This document shows positions 47,685 through 59,124 of a DNA stretch of 64,000 nucleotides, in pieces. The number at the start of each line of letters is the position of its first letter. The stretch's first letter is position 1. Both the position numbers and the translations under genes were made by a program. Origin of the DNA: Solea solea (taxonomy: Eukaryota; Chordata; Actinopteri; Pleuronectiformes; Soleidae); NCBI RefSeq assembly GCF_958295425.1, contig NC_081138.1, positions 27,201,914-27,265,913 on the forward strand, read 5' to 3'. The notes under the pieces are model-generated. The model did not search any database and had not been told where the DNA came from. It saw nothing but the letters and a program-made list of their open reading frames with translations.

Positions 47685-48769
47685 GGTGCTGGGTTAATGA
47701 CACGTGAAGCAGAAGTAGTGCTGAGTGAGAAGAAATCTAACTAGACCAGTGAGCAAAGGTGAAACTCCATCACAAAGTCCCATGCTTCCTTTTTGCACTG
47801 CGTGAGCTGTCTTGTTTCAAATCCGGTTAAGACTCAAAAAAAAAAAAAAAACACAAACCACGTTTGCAACTGACAGGCCACATTTACATGTGTGGTGTGT
47901 TTATCTCACAGACACGTCCTGTTCTGAGTTGAAAGCGAAGCGGTATCTTCCAAAACATGCTTTTGTTTTGATTGACGAGAATCCTGAGGTACTTTCCTTT
48001 TACTCCTTTAGTTTACGTTCCTTTGAGGTGCTAGTTCTTATTCTCAATTTAATAAATGCCCTGTTTAAGTGGCATATACTCCATTTCTTCTCTGATCTGC
48101 GTTGCGTGAGAATGGTATTTCCTTCATCGTCTGCTTTTAGCAACAATGCAAATTCTAGAGTAATTTCCAGTGCAACTACAGTAAGACACACTTAGCTGTT
48201 GGCTGATTTATTTTAGTGCTCAATGGGGTTTTTTTTATCACAACTTGGTTCATTTTCATAGCAACTGAAAGTGTCACTGAGCTCCATGGTGTTGTTTTCT
48301 TCTTCCTCTTGACTCAGTAACTCTGATTCCACTGATTCTAAGATTCTAACATTGCACTGGGTTCTGCAGCAGTTCTTTGGCAGGTCACAGGTAATTACAT
48401 GACCTGACCACAGCCACTGTGAATGTGATCGGTAACACGTGTGTGCTTTTCCTGCTAAAACACGTCAACATGGCTGCTGTGCCAAGGACATAGATCAGCT
48501 CATGTCTGAATAATGACAGAGGGATAACTGCAGTGGCGTGTATGGGGGTTAATCGCCCTACGGTGCCCTAATGGACCAAAAAGCTGCACGTTAAAGTGCC
48601 GTCTTGAGTCGCAAGGCACACAATACAGTACTCTCTATGGGAAAAACATTAGGAAGTGCCCTACTGGCTGCCACTCATATGTGGCCTCTAAAGCAAAATA
48701 TATTCATTTTAAAAATTGTTGATGGAGTGTCCTATAGGACGCCCTTTGTTCCCTTATGAAGTTCAATCC

Positions 48770-48840
48770 ATCCATCCATCTGGGACAGGGTACACCCTGG
48801 ATAGATCGCCAGTCCATCACAGGGTGTTATGAGGTTCCCT
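48770..48840 (+). repeat. Fragment of the LINE-like interspersed repeat
   Basis: CCATCCATCCATCTGGGACA, GGGTACACCCTGGATAGATC, GCCAGTCCATCACAGGGTG: the 5' part of the same family as 8700 and 54284. Confidence 0.65.
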
Positions 48841-49119
48841 ACACGTGAAACTCAGTCCTCAGGCCGCACTTTGGACCTGCTTGCCTGAAGCGTACTAGTG
48901 GCGCCTGTCCCACCGGCGCGCAGTACGTGCCCTTTTCATTTTCGCCCCTGTCTTTTCAAACGTCTGTGCACCCCCTGGCTATTTAGTCTGTATATGAAGC
49001 TGAAAGAACGTGTATGTCTTCTTCTTCTTCTTATGGCAGTTGTAATGCTGCCTCTTTCTTCTCTTCCCCTCGCTCACCTCAGTTATGTGCCCAAACCTGG
49101 AAAAAAAAAATCAATCTCT

Positions 49120-49400
49120 GTCTGAATAGAAATTCAGAGTCAACAACTTTGCTGTGATTACATCACTGATACTGTACCTCCATTTCCTTGAAGACAATAT
49201 GATAGGTTCTGAATTTATTGCAGTGGGTGGAGCAGGGTAATTAGAGCTATTGATCTGGCTAAATGATAGCCTTCGCCCCGGTGCTGAAGGGCATGTGCTC
49301 AGCAAGCCCCAGTGTTATCTGATGACCCATGAAATCGATGGTCTAGCTGCAATCTCCCAGGTGATTTACCTCATTCCATCTATCTTACAAGGCCGAGAGA
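49120..49400. promoter_or_regulatory. Candidate conserved non-coding element
   Basis: GCTGTGATTACATCACTGAT, GGGTAATTAGAGCTATTGAT and GATCTGGCTAAATGATAGCC in a repeat-free setting. Enhancer-like texture. Confidence 0.35.
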
Positions 49401-50194
49401 GTCCACATGGATGAAAACAGCACACAAGGCTGTGCACACAAGTGCAGACTCTCTATATACATGCATAAATACTGCACACTTCTCTCTGGGGTATGGACAA
49501 GAAAACACTGCAGCGTACAGAGTAGAGTACAATGCATGAAGGGGACTGTTCCCTTGGAAACCACATTTTGTTCTGGTCCATTATGAACTCTTATGGTTCT
49601 CTGGTAGCCTGAGGAGTGGCTGATCAAAAAAAGATAATTAGATAGAGACATTTCAAGTGTCAGCAAGTTGTCAGGCTACCCTCACTTAGTTGATGGGTCC
49701 TTGTTTTCTTCTTGTATAACGACGTTAAATATGCACGGACAGCGGATTCAGAACTAATGAAATCCGATTTTTTTTTATTTGATGTCCATGGAAATAAGAG
49801 AAAGGTACAGAAAGAGGAGACTGTGTTTGTGTTTACACACTTGTTCAGATACTAAATTGGTGACACTGTGGTTTACGTACAGATAATCTGAGCTGCTGTG
49901 TTGTTTGAAGTTTCCACATTTCACCCCTAGGTCTGAAGGTACCCAGTGTGTCCTGCACTTTTCAACATTCTTTTGCCTGTGTGGACATAAATCCGTCCTT
50001 AAGCATTAATGCCCGTCTTCTGACGTCCTCTGACCCGCTGCAGTTTAACAGTGGACAGTGGTACATTTATTTGTTACCACTGCCATGTGATTTTTTTTTT
50101 ATTTAGAATTACAGCAGCGTGAGTAGAGCTTGTTATACACTGTCCACACGATCAGATTTCTCAAGGTGTGAAGGTAAAATGCACAGCAAGTTTA

Positions 50195-50540
50195 AAAATG
50201 TATGCTTATTTAAAAGTGTATTAAATTATGCTCACGATACGCCTGCCGTCCGCACAGCTCTGGTGTTTTCAAGGCCCAAAAACTGTAACGTTTGAAAAGG
50301 CCGTGGGCTCCATTTTCGTTGGAAACCTCCATAGACCATGTATAAAAAAGTGTCCATCGTCTTCTGCTTGAAACTGACCAGAATATATTGAATACGTCAC
50401 TGGTTTTTAAAAAAAACTCCATTTGAATGGAAATCTATGGGAAAATGAGTCTATTTCCCACTTGATTTATAACATCTGTAAATGTATTTAATGGTCTCAA
50501 TCGCTAATTTCAGTTCTTCAATAGAACTTGATGTCAATTG
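50195..50540 (-). mobile_element. Probable reverse-oriented copy related to the 56690 element
   Basis: AAAAAACTCCATTTGAATGG and AAATCTATGGG are the reverse complement of the ATAGATTTCCATTCAAATGG segment at about 56758-56780. CTTGATTTATAACATCTG mirrors CGTTATAAATCAAG there. Confidence 0.55.
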
Positions 50541-51179
50541 TGTAAAATAGACTATACAACATGGCACATGTGAGTGGACACCAGTATTATTGACAGTTGG
50601 TATCATCCGATCCTAACATAATACTTCCCAGTCGCGAATCTCAAGGCTTCAAAATGCAAGTTTAGATTTTTATGGGTGATGTCAAGGCCGACTGCCGTTT
50701 GATCTGGACAGGCAGAACCAGAGACCTGTAAAGAGGATGATGCACTTACCTGCATTGTCTTCCTAAGTGGTTGTCGTCTTCCACAACTGGATTATCAGCT
50801 GTCGGTTAAAAGCTCCTCTAACACCTACTCCCAGTTTCCCCTTTCACATTGTTTTCAGTCTCATTATAAATAAATATCCTCTTATATAGTCAGTCATACT
50901 TTCCAAAACAATTGGCTTCCTGTTTACATTGGCATGCATTGTGTGGATGTAAATTACTTCTGACACAACGCTGAAATGCTCGCCTGGACCCAGATTATTT
51001 ATTTATCTGAAAAACCTGTTTTCAAATTAAAATGTCGCAGTGAGGACGAAGCCCCCGTGTCTCACTGTCATTACTGGGTTCTTTTCCACTCTCCAGCTGA
51101 AGGACAGGCTGAGGTCAGTGTGTTGACCTGCCTCTTACAGCAACCACTTGGATGGTAATCACAAAAAATAACACCAACC

Positions 51180-51440
51180 CACTAAAGAGCCTTATGCCGG
51201 GCTGGCCTGTCGACTCCGTCACAATGAGTGGTGACTAATGAGCTTATTAATCACAGACAGCACCAGAGGCAGAACCATTCTGAATTCATTAATACTCGGC
51301 AGAGCAGCATGACAAAAGACTCAATCATCTTTTCCATATCAACAACTCTCATCTCATTTCAAATTGACACCGCGTGTACGACAAACATTCAAACTGCATG
51401 AGCACTAACGATTCTGTTCCACGCAATCGGCTGTGACAAT
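51180..51440. promoter_or_regulatory. Candidate conserved non-coding element
   Basis: GTGACTAATGAGCTTATTAA, TCTGAATTCATTAATACTCG and ACAAAAGACTCAATCATC: closely spaced homeodomain-type cores without repeats. Confidence 0.38.
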
Positions 51441-54283
51441 ACACAACACTGCAATCAACTTACACACACAGGTACTGTCTCTCGCCTTCATTCACAGATA
51501 GTATGAACTTTATGGCATAAATTAGATAAACTCTCAGTATTTACATCTCAAAAGACTTCCAAAGTACTTCAAAGAGCCTCCTGTCTTGTCTCAATTCGTC
51601 CTCTTGTTTACATTAGTAGCTTTAACCAAGTCTCACTTGTCACCGGTTTCCTTTGCAAACAATGGAGCCTGCGCCCAAGAAGGGATTAAAGCAAGTTACC
51701 AGGCAAGAAAGTTCTCTTCAACTTTTACACAATTAATGAATAAAAGTCAATTAGTCACTCCCATTTCCTGTTGATATGGCACCAGTTACCATTAAATGGC
51801 ACTGACTTGACTCTGGTTCCCCTCACCAGAGTCAAGTGGTTTGGCAGATCGGATGACAGTCTGTCCTCAATGCGTCTCAGGTGTATTTACACCTGTACTT
51901 ACAAGTGGTCAGACTCTATCTGATTGCAATCCAATCACAGAAAACACACATTAATGCCAGTTGTAAACGAGGTGACTTGTGATGACATATGCAAAGGCTT
52001 TCATATTGTATATTATGTATATTGTAAACATTTCTATTCTTATATATTGTCATATTCTATTGTTGTACAATATTTCCTTTTCTTCCTATAATCTGCTTTA
52101 ATCTCTATTGCTCCTGTGCCTTCTTTATTCTCTCTTTTCTCGTCGCCGTGTTTGTTAATGCATGGAAACGCCGACGCAAATCCCCCTGTATTTTAAAACC
52201 TACTTCACAATAGAACAGATTCTGATTCCGTGGCAATGTTATTCTCTGCAGGCATAATGAAATCAGAAGAAGAGACTGCAGACAACATGCATGTGCGCAC
52301 ACAAGCAGCACACAAAGCCCAGAACAGGACAAACAAACAAACGCATGGCCTTTAGCCGAAAGAGTCCGTTTTCCTCACACGCCGATCATGCCTGTGTTTG
52401 TCTTCTGTGATAAAGCCCTTTCATGTTGTTTGCATTGATTGCGGGCGGACGAACCACAGAAGCCCCTTCTGTCCCACTTCTCTGTAAAGCGTATGAAAAT
52501 GGAAATGGAGGTAATTGTTGTTTGGCCTTTGTGTCGGCAGTGGAGGTACAGTCGAATCAAAGTCCATGTAAAGAGAGGACAGTTGCTGACGCTGTTGTGT
52601 TACATGTCGCACCTGGTTCTTGGACGCTGGCGTGCTTTGTGAAGTCACGCAGAGGGGCGGCCAGTACGCCACCTTGTTTGGTTCACTGTAAACAAGCAAA
52701 GTCTTCTTAACGGCAATGTAGCGGGATCTCTATATAAAAGGGCCTATTGATACACTAAGAGGCTCCATTCATGTCTGCAGCTCCTTCAACACACACTAGG
52801 TCCATTGTGACGAGGAATGTTTCCCTTTGTGGCCTGAAGTCCTTGTGAAAGCACGCCAGTGATCCAGAGTCAGTGGGTGCTCCACAACAGTGCCGCAACC
52901 AACCTAACCAGTATGGATGGATATAGGGCCTGTTTTGTGTTCCGTCAAGGAAAAGCAAGTGGGATGGCTGAAAGAATGGCCAGTGGAATAAAAGAAGTAA
53001 TAAATCTGATGCGCTGCTGACACATAAACAACTTCACGACTTGAGGAACTGCGCGATTCCTCTTCAATTATAAATTCACAGGCTGCACCGAATATCACAG
53101 GAGCAGCTTTATTGCTTTGCACAGCCCCTCCTTGTTTTCACACTGCGGCCCACACCAAAAGGCGAGTGAGTATGGTGTCTCTTCTCAGGAAGTATCAGGA
53201 TCAGACGCAGGAACCAGCGCTGCTTCACTATCGAGGCTGTGGTCTTTGTACTGGGGGTTTGTTTGAACAAAGAATGTGGTACTATAAGCAGAGTAAATGA
53301 GATTTGAGTCTTTAGTGGCCACAGAGCTATTGAAAATATACATCAGCTCTGTTTATTTTGGGACTGGTGTGAATTGGGGTTTGGTGTCGGTGGTGGTGGG
53401 AAGGAGCAGGGGAGGCTGGAGGAATCCGATGGACAAACTCTTGCAGGGACGGGAGTGAAGAGAGCCAATCATTGCTCTGTGAAGAATTAAAACCACCTCT
53501 GCAAATAGCCCCAATATTTGCGTAGTGCCTCAGAGTGGGAGTTTCACAGCGTCTGGGTTTCCAGTGCAAATAAACAGTGCAGAGGTCTACAAGGGTAAAC
53601 CAGCCCCCCTTAGCCCAGAGGTGAAGCCCACTCCTTTGTTGCTCCCTAATCTAGGCCACTCTCAATTGAGTGGGATGAAAAGTAGACCTGTGTGAGTGTG
53701 TGTGTGTTTGTGTTTGTGTGTTGGTGTGAGAGTGACATGTCCACGGTCCTCAGATGACGCTCTATGATAATGTTTGTATGTGGTTCTTAAATCAGAGGCT
53801 TGAGCTTGTGGAGACCACCGCTGTATTTGCCAGTTCTCAGATAACCCACATCCTCACACTGGACCTACACATACCACGGCCAGGATCCTCAGCACAGAAC
53901 AAACTGACAAATATCAACACTGCTCACCAGCGATCCAGCAAGACTCAACACAAACCCGCTCAGTGGACGGTGTGAAAACTAGATTGCATGTCAACGACTT
54001 TTATGGCACTTTTTCCATGATACAGTTCTAGTTTCATCTCCACGAAAACGGTATTATTTTGGAAATGGGACAATCATTACGCTACTTTGGGAATGCGATG
54101 ATGTCCGAGTCCCGCCTCCCTCTTGTGCTGGCTTTCACTGTTGCTATCTTCGTCATCGCTGTCGTCATCCTCCGCTTGTGTTTGGAGATTATTTGGTCTG
54201 TTTGCTTTATGATAACTTTTATTTTCTTTCCTTTATCTCCTTCCTGTCCTCTGGCTTGCTTCATTCTGTCTCTGTTTCTGTGA
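51441..54283. other. Non-coding stretch without recognisable features
   Basis: Only a short GTGT/TTTG-rich patch near 53693-53722. No gene or clear mobile element seen. Confidence 0.5.
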
Positions 54284-54520
54284 TCATCCATCCGTCCATC
54301 CATCCTCTACCGCTTTATCCTCCACAGGAGGGTCGCAGGGGGGCGGGGTCACACCCTGGACAGGTCGCCAGTCCATCACAGGGCCACAGATAGAGACAAA
54401 CAAACATTCACTCTCACACTCCATTTTCAAATTACCTAATCCCCATATGTGCATGTTTTTGGACTGAGCGGGTCACGAAGCCGGGTCTTGAGTCCTAACC
54501 ACTACACCAACCATGTGGCC
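54284..54520 (+). repeat. LINE-like interspersed repeat, good copy
   Basis: CATCCATCCTCTACCGCTTT, GGGTCGCAGGGGGGCGGGGT, CACACCCTGGACAGGTCGCC, AGTCCATCACAGGGCCAC, AGACAAACAAACATTCACTC, a TTTTTGGACTG fragment, then a decayed tail ending ACCACTACACCAACCATGTG. Confidence 0.75.
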
Positions 54521-56689
54521 CTGTTTCTGAGTATATACATTGTAATGAATACTCATTGGAATAAAGCTCTATTTTAAAAAACAGAACAAGGTTTGCACAT
54601 GTTCAACATCTGTTTTTGGTGTCGCAGCACCACAGCGCCACTCTACAGGCCTGGCATATGTAATGCAGCGCTTTGAGTCGTTTTGTGTGGACAGAAACGA
54701 CGCTGTGTTTAAGGAGAACTTTTTCAAAATGACAAATAAAAAAAAAAAAGATAGTTTCCATGTGGACAGGGCCTAAGGGAGTGTTTGCGTGCATACACCA
54801 TCAAACTAAATCACGCAGGACTTGAAAGTCCATGATAGTCTCGTGTGATTTTGACAGTCTCTGTGCACGGTAAACACGAAATAGCGGGGGGGCACTTTAT
54901 ACTTGGCAGTACTCCACGCTTGAAGTGAATGAAGACGTTCTCGCAGTGCGACTCTTTTTGAATCTATGAATTACGTGTAATGAAACGGAGACATTTTATC
55001 ATCTCAGTCACAGTAAACATTGCAGTGCGTGAGTTCAGGTCGCTGCGCTCTGAACCTGTGTCTCTCAGACATCTGAGTTGTGCGTCTTCGGGAATGTAGA
55101 ACAGATCATGTAATGAAAATAAACACAAACACACTTCATACGCAAACAGTCTGTGAGGTGAAGTGAATCACTGATCCAGTGATGTTCTGCTGCTCTGTGA
55201 GACAAAGCACCGGAGGCTAAAAGTGTTTTTTGGGGGGGGTTTTAAACATGAAGCCAGGATTCTTAGTCTGTGAGTCTCTCTGTTCAAAGTCAAAGGTCAA
55301 ACGACAGAAAGGCAGAGAGGAAATGATATCAGCTGCTTTTTATTGAAGGATTATGTGGTAATTAAAAGAATTAAATAAAAAAGGACATTTTTATTAAACT
55401 ACCCTAAAGATGGGAACGTATCAACCTATTATAATTTATGTTATTAACTTTTGTGCAACCTTTCTTGCATGACGCCACCTCATTTGGCAAAGCTGCCTCA
55501 CAAAAGCCTCATTTGTGAATTCTGTAACTCATATAACTACAAATGCAATTCATCACTGCTGGGAAAGGGCAATATTTCCCAAAAGTATGTGTTTAAATCA
55601 ATTTTTGTGTAAAAATACGTGTACAATTACTATAATTATTATTATTATTTTTGAATTCAGTCCAAATATTTGGCTGTACTTGCGATCGTATAGATAAGCT
55701 CCGCGTGACAGAGCTTCTTTAAAGGATCCCGCTGAGTGTGTAGCTTACTGACATGTCCTCCGTACATGAGTTATTATCCCAAATCATGTCAGAGCATCTG
55801 CAGGAGGGATCCATTTGTTGCTAAGCAACAGCTATAGCTCGCAGCATGCTATGCTACACAGGCACGTTTAAAATTTGGAATACTTCTTGAATTTTTTTTT
55901 TTTTGGGGCTCTCGATTCTGCTGCAAATTATATTAAATGTACAAATGTTCAAGTAATTCTTGATATAAAATTATATTTGCATTAAAGGCATAAAAAACAT
56001 GAATTTCATTTTTTTCCCCACCCTTTTTCAGGAAGAAATGACATTGAATGTGAAAAGACTTTGTGTTTTTCCAGTCTTAGTAATCTAACCCTTAATAGTC
56101 AATTAAGGGTTATTGGGTGATTTTAAAACCATGCTAAGTGAGACCTAGGGTGAGTTTTCTTTCGCCTGTTTTTAGTCACATTTTTGGTTTGCACAGTACA
56201 TACCCAGAATTTCTTGATTATTTCTTGAAAAAACATCCCCGTCTTTTTCATTTTGCTCCAAAGAAAAATGACTAAATATCGGAAACAGTGGTCAAGAGGA
56301 GGAATGTGTGGACTGATGAGGAAACCACAACATTCCTCTATTTGGTGTTCAAAGGTAAACATTACCACAATGAGAGACGGACACAGCAACAAAAACAGCA
56401 ACCACGTACTTACACGGACACTGGCGCTCTTTATTTACCTCATCAAGTTGTGCCTTCTTGTCCTTCTGTTGACCGGTTTTCGTCACCTGTCGCTTATCTT
56501 GGTGAACTAATTCCCAATATTTGCTTAAGAGCAATTGATGGAAAAGCACACAGAGACGAGAAAGGACATCGTCTTCTGGTTTCAAAACAAACTCCCATTG
56601 TGAAGCCTCAAGATATGTGATACGAGCAGCGGCATGACGTCACCTCCTATTGGACAATACCAATCACCCACATGAATTACAAAATTGAA
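54521..56689. other. Non-coding stretch
   Basis: AT-rich with a G-run near 55233-55240, short ATT units near 55637-55650 and poly-T near 55891. No gene recognised. Confidence 0.5.
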
Positions 56690-56975
56690 GCAAATGAAAA
56701 TGTTAATTAATCAGGAAAACGTTATAAATCAAGTGACAAGGAGCCTCTTCCCCCCCATAGATTTCCATTCAAATGGAGTTCTTTTTTTTACAACCAGCAT
56801 CAACATATTCTATTAAATCAAAGTGAAACTAGTGATTAAGACCATTAACTCCACAGGAAAATGTTTACCCACATTGTTATTCAAGTGAGTCCCATAGACT
56901 GCTGGAGTCGCCCCCTGGTGTCTAAGTGCTACTTTCTGTCTTTCGCGTTTAAAACTGGAAGTCTATTTTAAATAC
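56690..56975 (+). mobile_element. 'GAGTCGCCCCCTGGTG' dispersed element, copy 2
   Basis: ATAAATCAAGTGACAAGGAG, TCCCATAGACTGCTGGAGTC, GCCCCCTGGTGTCTAAGTGC and AAAACTGGAAGTCTATTTTA match the copy at 43890 in order. Confidence 0.65.
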
Positions 56976-57020
56976 CCTCTATGAACCCACACATGAATGT
57001 ATATTTTCTATAACCAATTG

Positions 57021-57028
<8 letters not shown>

Positions 57029-57055
<27 letters not shown>
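57029..57055. repeat. (ATT)n microsatellite
   Basis: About nine ATT units. The flanking 56976-57480 otherwise shows nothing recognisable. Confidence 0.9.
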
Positions 57056-57479
57056 TTGATTTGCACTACATGTTAATAGAAAACTTAACACAAAAAATGA
57101 TTGGTATCGTTCCTTTACAACACTTTTACCACTGGCCCTAACATTTAACAACTCCGCAATAAATCAGATGGTGTAATATAATCATATTCTTATATAAGCT
57201 GGTTAAACATGGTCTACTTGAACCAGGAAATTATTAAATTTAAATGTTACGGTCCTAAATGAACACCCAGGAAAACAAATGAATTCTAGGTGAAACAGAG
57301 GAGTGAAAGTAACCTATGTCTGATTGAGGTTTTTTTCTTTCTTTTAAAAGCTTTTGTTTTGCGGCAAATGTTTTTATGGTTGAGGGGGTTGAGGAGAAGG
57401 GAGGGGGTCAGACTGATATTTAGCCCCTACTACTGGCTTTTTTTCTCCTGCTTTTGTTTTATGCAAGGCTCTTTTTACC

Positions 57480-57800
57480 ACATGGTAGTGACAGATTGTT
57501 TGAGCTGAAAGGAAAAGCCATTCGAAGCTAATTAAGCAGCCATTCCAGGCACTATTCGCAGGCAGGAGGGAGAGTAGCACAAGCATTTGTCAGCGCCGTG
57601 CCCAACGTGGCTTTAATTGACAGCCCGGGCTCCCGACTGACAGTTTCTCCCGCTCTCAGCCAATGGCAGGCCGCGGAGGGAGACAGCTGCGACGCCATTG
57701 GACGAGAAAAGCAGAGGAGGGAGAGAGGGGCGGGGAAGACCCACGTGGGGTCGGGTGCAGCGAACAACACGTGATGGCGCCGAAGTGCTAGTGCTGCTGC
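57480..57800 (+). promoter_or_regulatory. Upstream promoter- or enhancer-like block
   Basis: A GC-rich, repeat-free block about 0.9 kb upstream of the CCAAT cluster. It contains CTAATTAAGC (57529-57538), TTTAATTGACAG, CCAAT at 57660-57664, ATTGG at 57697-57701, a GGGGCGGGG Sp1-type box at 57727-57735, and CACGTG at 57742-57747 and 57768-57773. It could be an alternative tle3 promoter or a proximal enhancer. Confidence 0.5.
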
Positions 57801-58499
57801 TGCTGATAGGAAAGCTTGTAGATGCTTGAGGTCTCGTTAGAAATAGGTCGATCAATTCAAGTCACTCAAAGGACACTCTGCTCTGCAGATTAAGCTGTAT
57901 TCACATCTGCGCACTTTCGGGGGTCTTGGGTGAATTTCTATACGAGTTTCTATTATTCTTGGCATTATATGAGGATCTATTTTCTTCCCCTTGCCACCTC
58001 TTGCCTCTGTAGTCTTGATAACACAAAAGCGTGATCCTCCTGTTCCAGTTCAGACTATCTCCACGTATATGATTTAGTTCTCATAAATGCTCACTTGAAC
58101 TTTGCATATATTCGTTGTTGTGATCTTATTCTGACATTTGTATTCCTTATTCTTTATATAATTGGGTATGCTTACCCACATTTTATTCTTTAATGCACAT
58201 GTTTTGTATAAAATCTCCTATTTTTTGTAGTTTTTGGTGTCTCTTCCCTTTGTGCATCTATCCATGTACCTACCTGCTATCTACATACAGCCTGATGCCT
58301 TTATTAAAACGATAGATTATGTACCACGTAATCTCGTTAATAGTGGCTTTAAATTAGCTTGCCCTTTAACGATTAAACGCTCACTGGTACATACTGTTCA
58401 GGTGTAAAGCTGGAGCACTGGCTGCAATGCGCGCATATATAAATTACTGCCTTTGTTTTGAACAAGTTGTTGAACGTGCTGAATGTCACTCCAAATCCA
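57801..58499. other. Non-coding stretch between the two GC-rich blocks
   Basis: AT-richer sequence with no recognisable gene or repeat. It may be an intron or upstream flank, depending on where tle3 transcription begins. Confidence 0.4.
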
Positions 58500-58700
58500 A
58501 AATGGCGACCCTGCGTGTGAGGTCACTGACCGCGCACCAATCACAGCGCCGCCTCGCTCACGGGGCCCACGTGGGGACACCGCGCCGTGATTGGCCGAAC
58601 GCGGCGGGCGACGCGATTGGTCGGCGCGCGGGCTCTCTCTCGACAGTCGGGTCCTCGTGTCAGTGAACAGTCTGTGTGTGGTACCGCGAGCGAACGGCGG
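58500..58700 (+). promoter_or_regulatory. Probable tle3 core promoter, CpG-rich, with three CCAAT boxes
   Basis: This is the most CpG-dense stretch near the gene. CCAAT occurs at 58537-58541 on the + strand, and as ATTGG (CCAAT on the - strand) at 58590-58594 and 58616-58620. A CACGTG E-box lies at 58568-58573 within CCCACGTGGGG. No TATA box is visible, as is usual for CpG-island promoters with NF-Y-type CCAAT boxes. By inference transcription starts around 58640-58700. Confidence 0.7.
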
Positions 58701-59124
58701 AGGAACTGGGTGTACAAGCTAGTGGTGTATTTCACAAACGGCCGACATTTTCAAGGAAAAAAAGAAGGGGGGAAGAAAAACTAAACCGATTACGCACTTC
58801 GAAATAACATTTGGAGTTACCGGAGGATTGGACTGCGCCGTTGCTGGACCTAATATTGATTTTCTTTGAAGTTCTCCGCTGTCAACGACTCCGGGATTTT
58901 CAACAATCGAGCGGACTGAGAGACGCTCTCTCCGCCGCGGGTCACCGGGTTTTTTTTTTTTTTTAAAAAAGGAGAGACGCAAAGAAGAAGTCGATGTAAA
59001 ATAGACATTTTTCGGTTCCTGTAACTCCGCGGTTACAAGTCGAGGATATCGAGCTTTGTGTCTGGATATAAGTGCTTTTTTTTTTACCTGTGCGGAGGAA
59101 GGGGAGGAATCGGTCGAGACAAAG
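58650..59124 (+). other. tle3: Proposed non-coding first exon of tle3 (5' UTR)
   Basis: GC-rich sequence downstream of the CCAAT cluster. It ends at a plausible donor, AAAG followed by GTAAAA at 59125. Its only ATG is at 58994, followed directly by TAA. The 5' end is not defined by sequence. A weaker alternative donor (GTAAGA at 59304) would lengthen it. An unspliced leader running to 60231 cannot be excluded, but it would carry many upstream ATGs. Confidence 0.45.
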
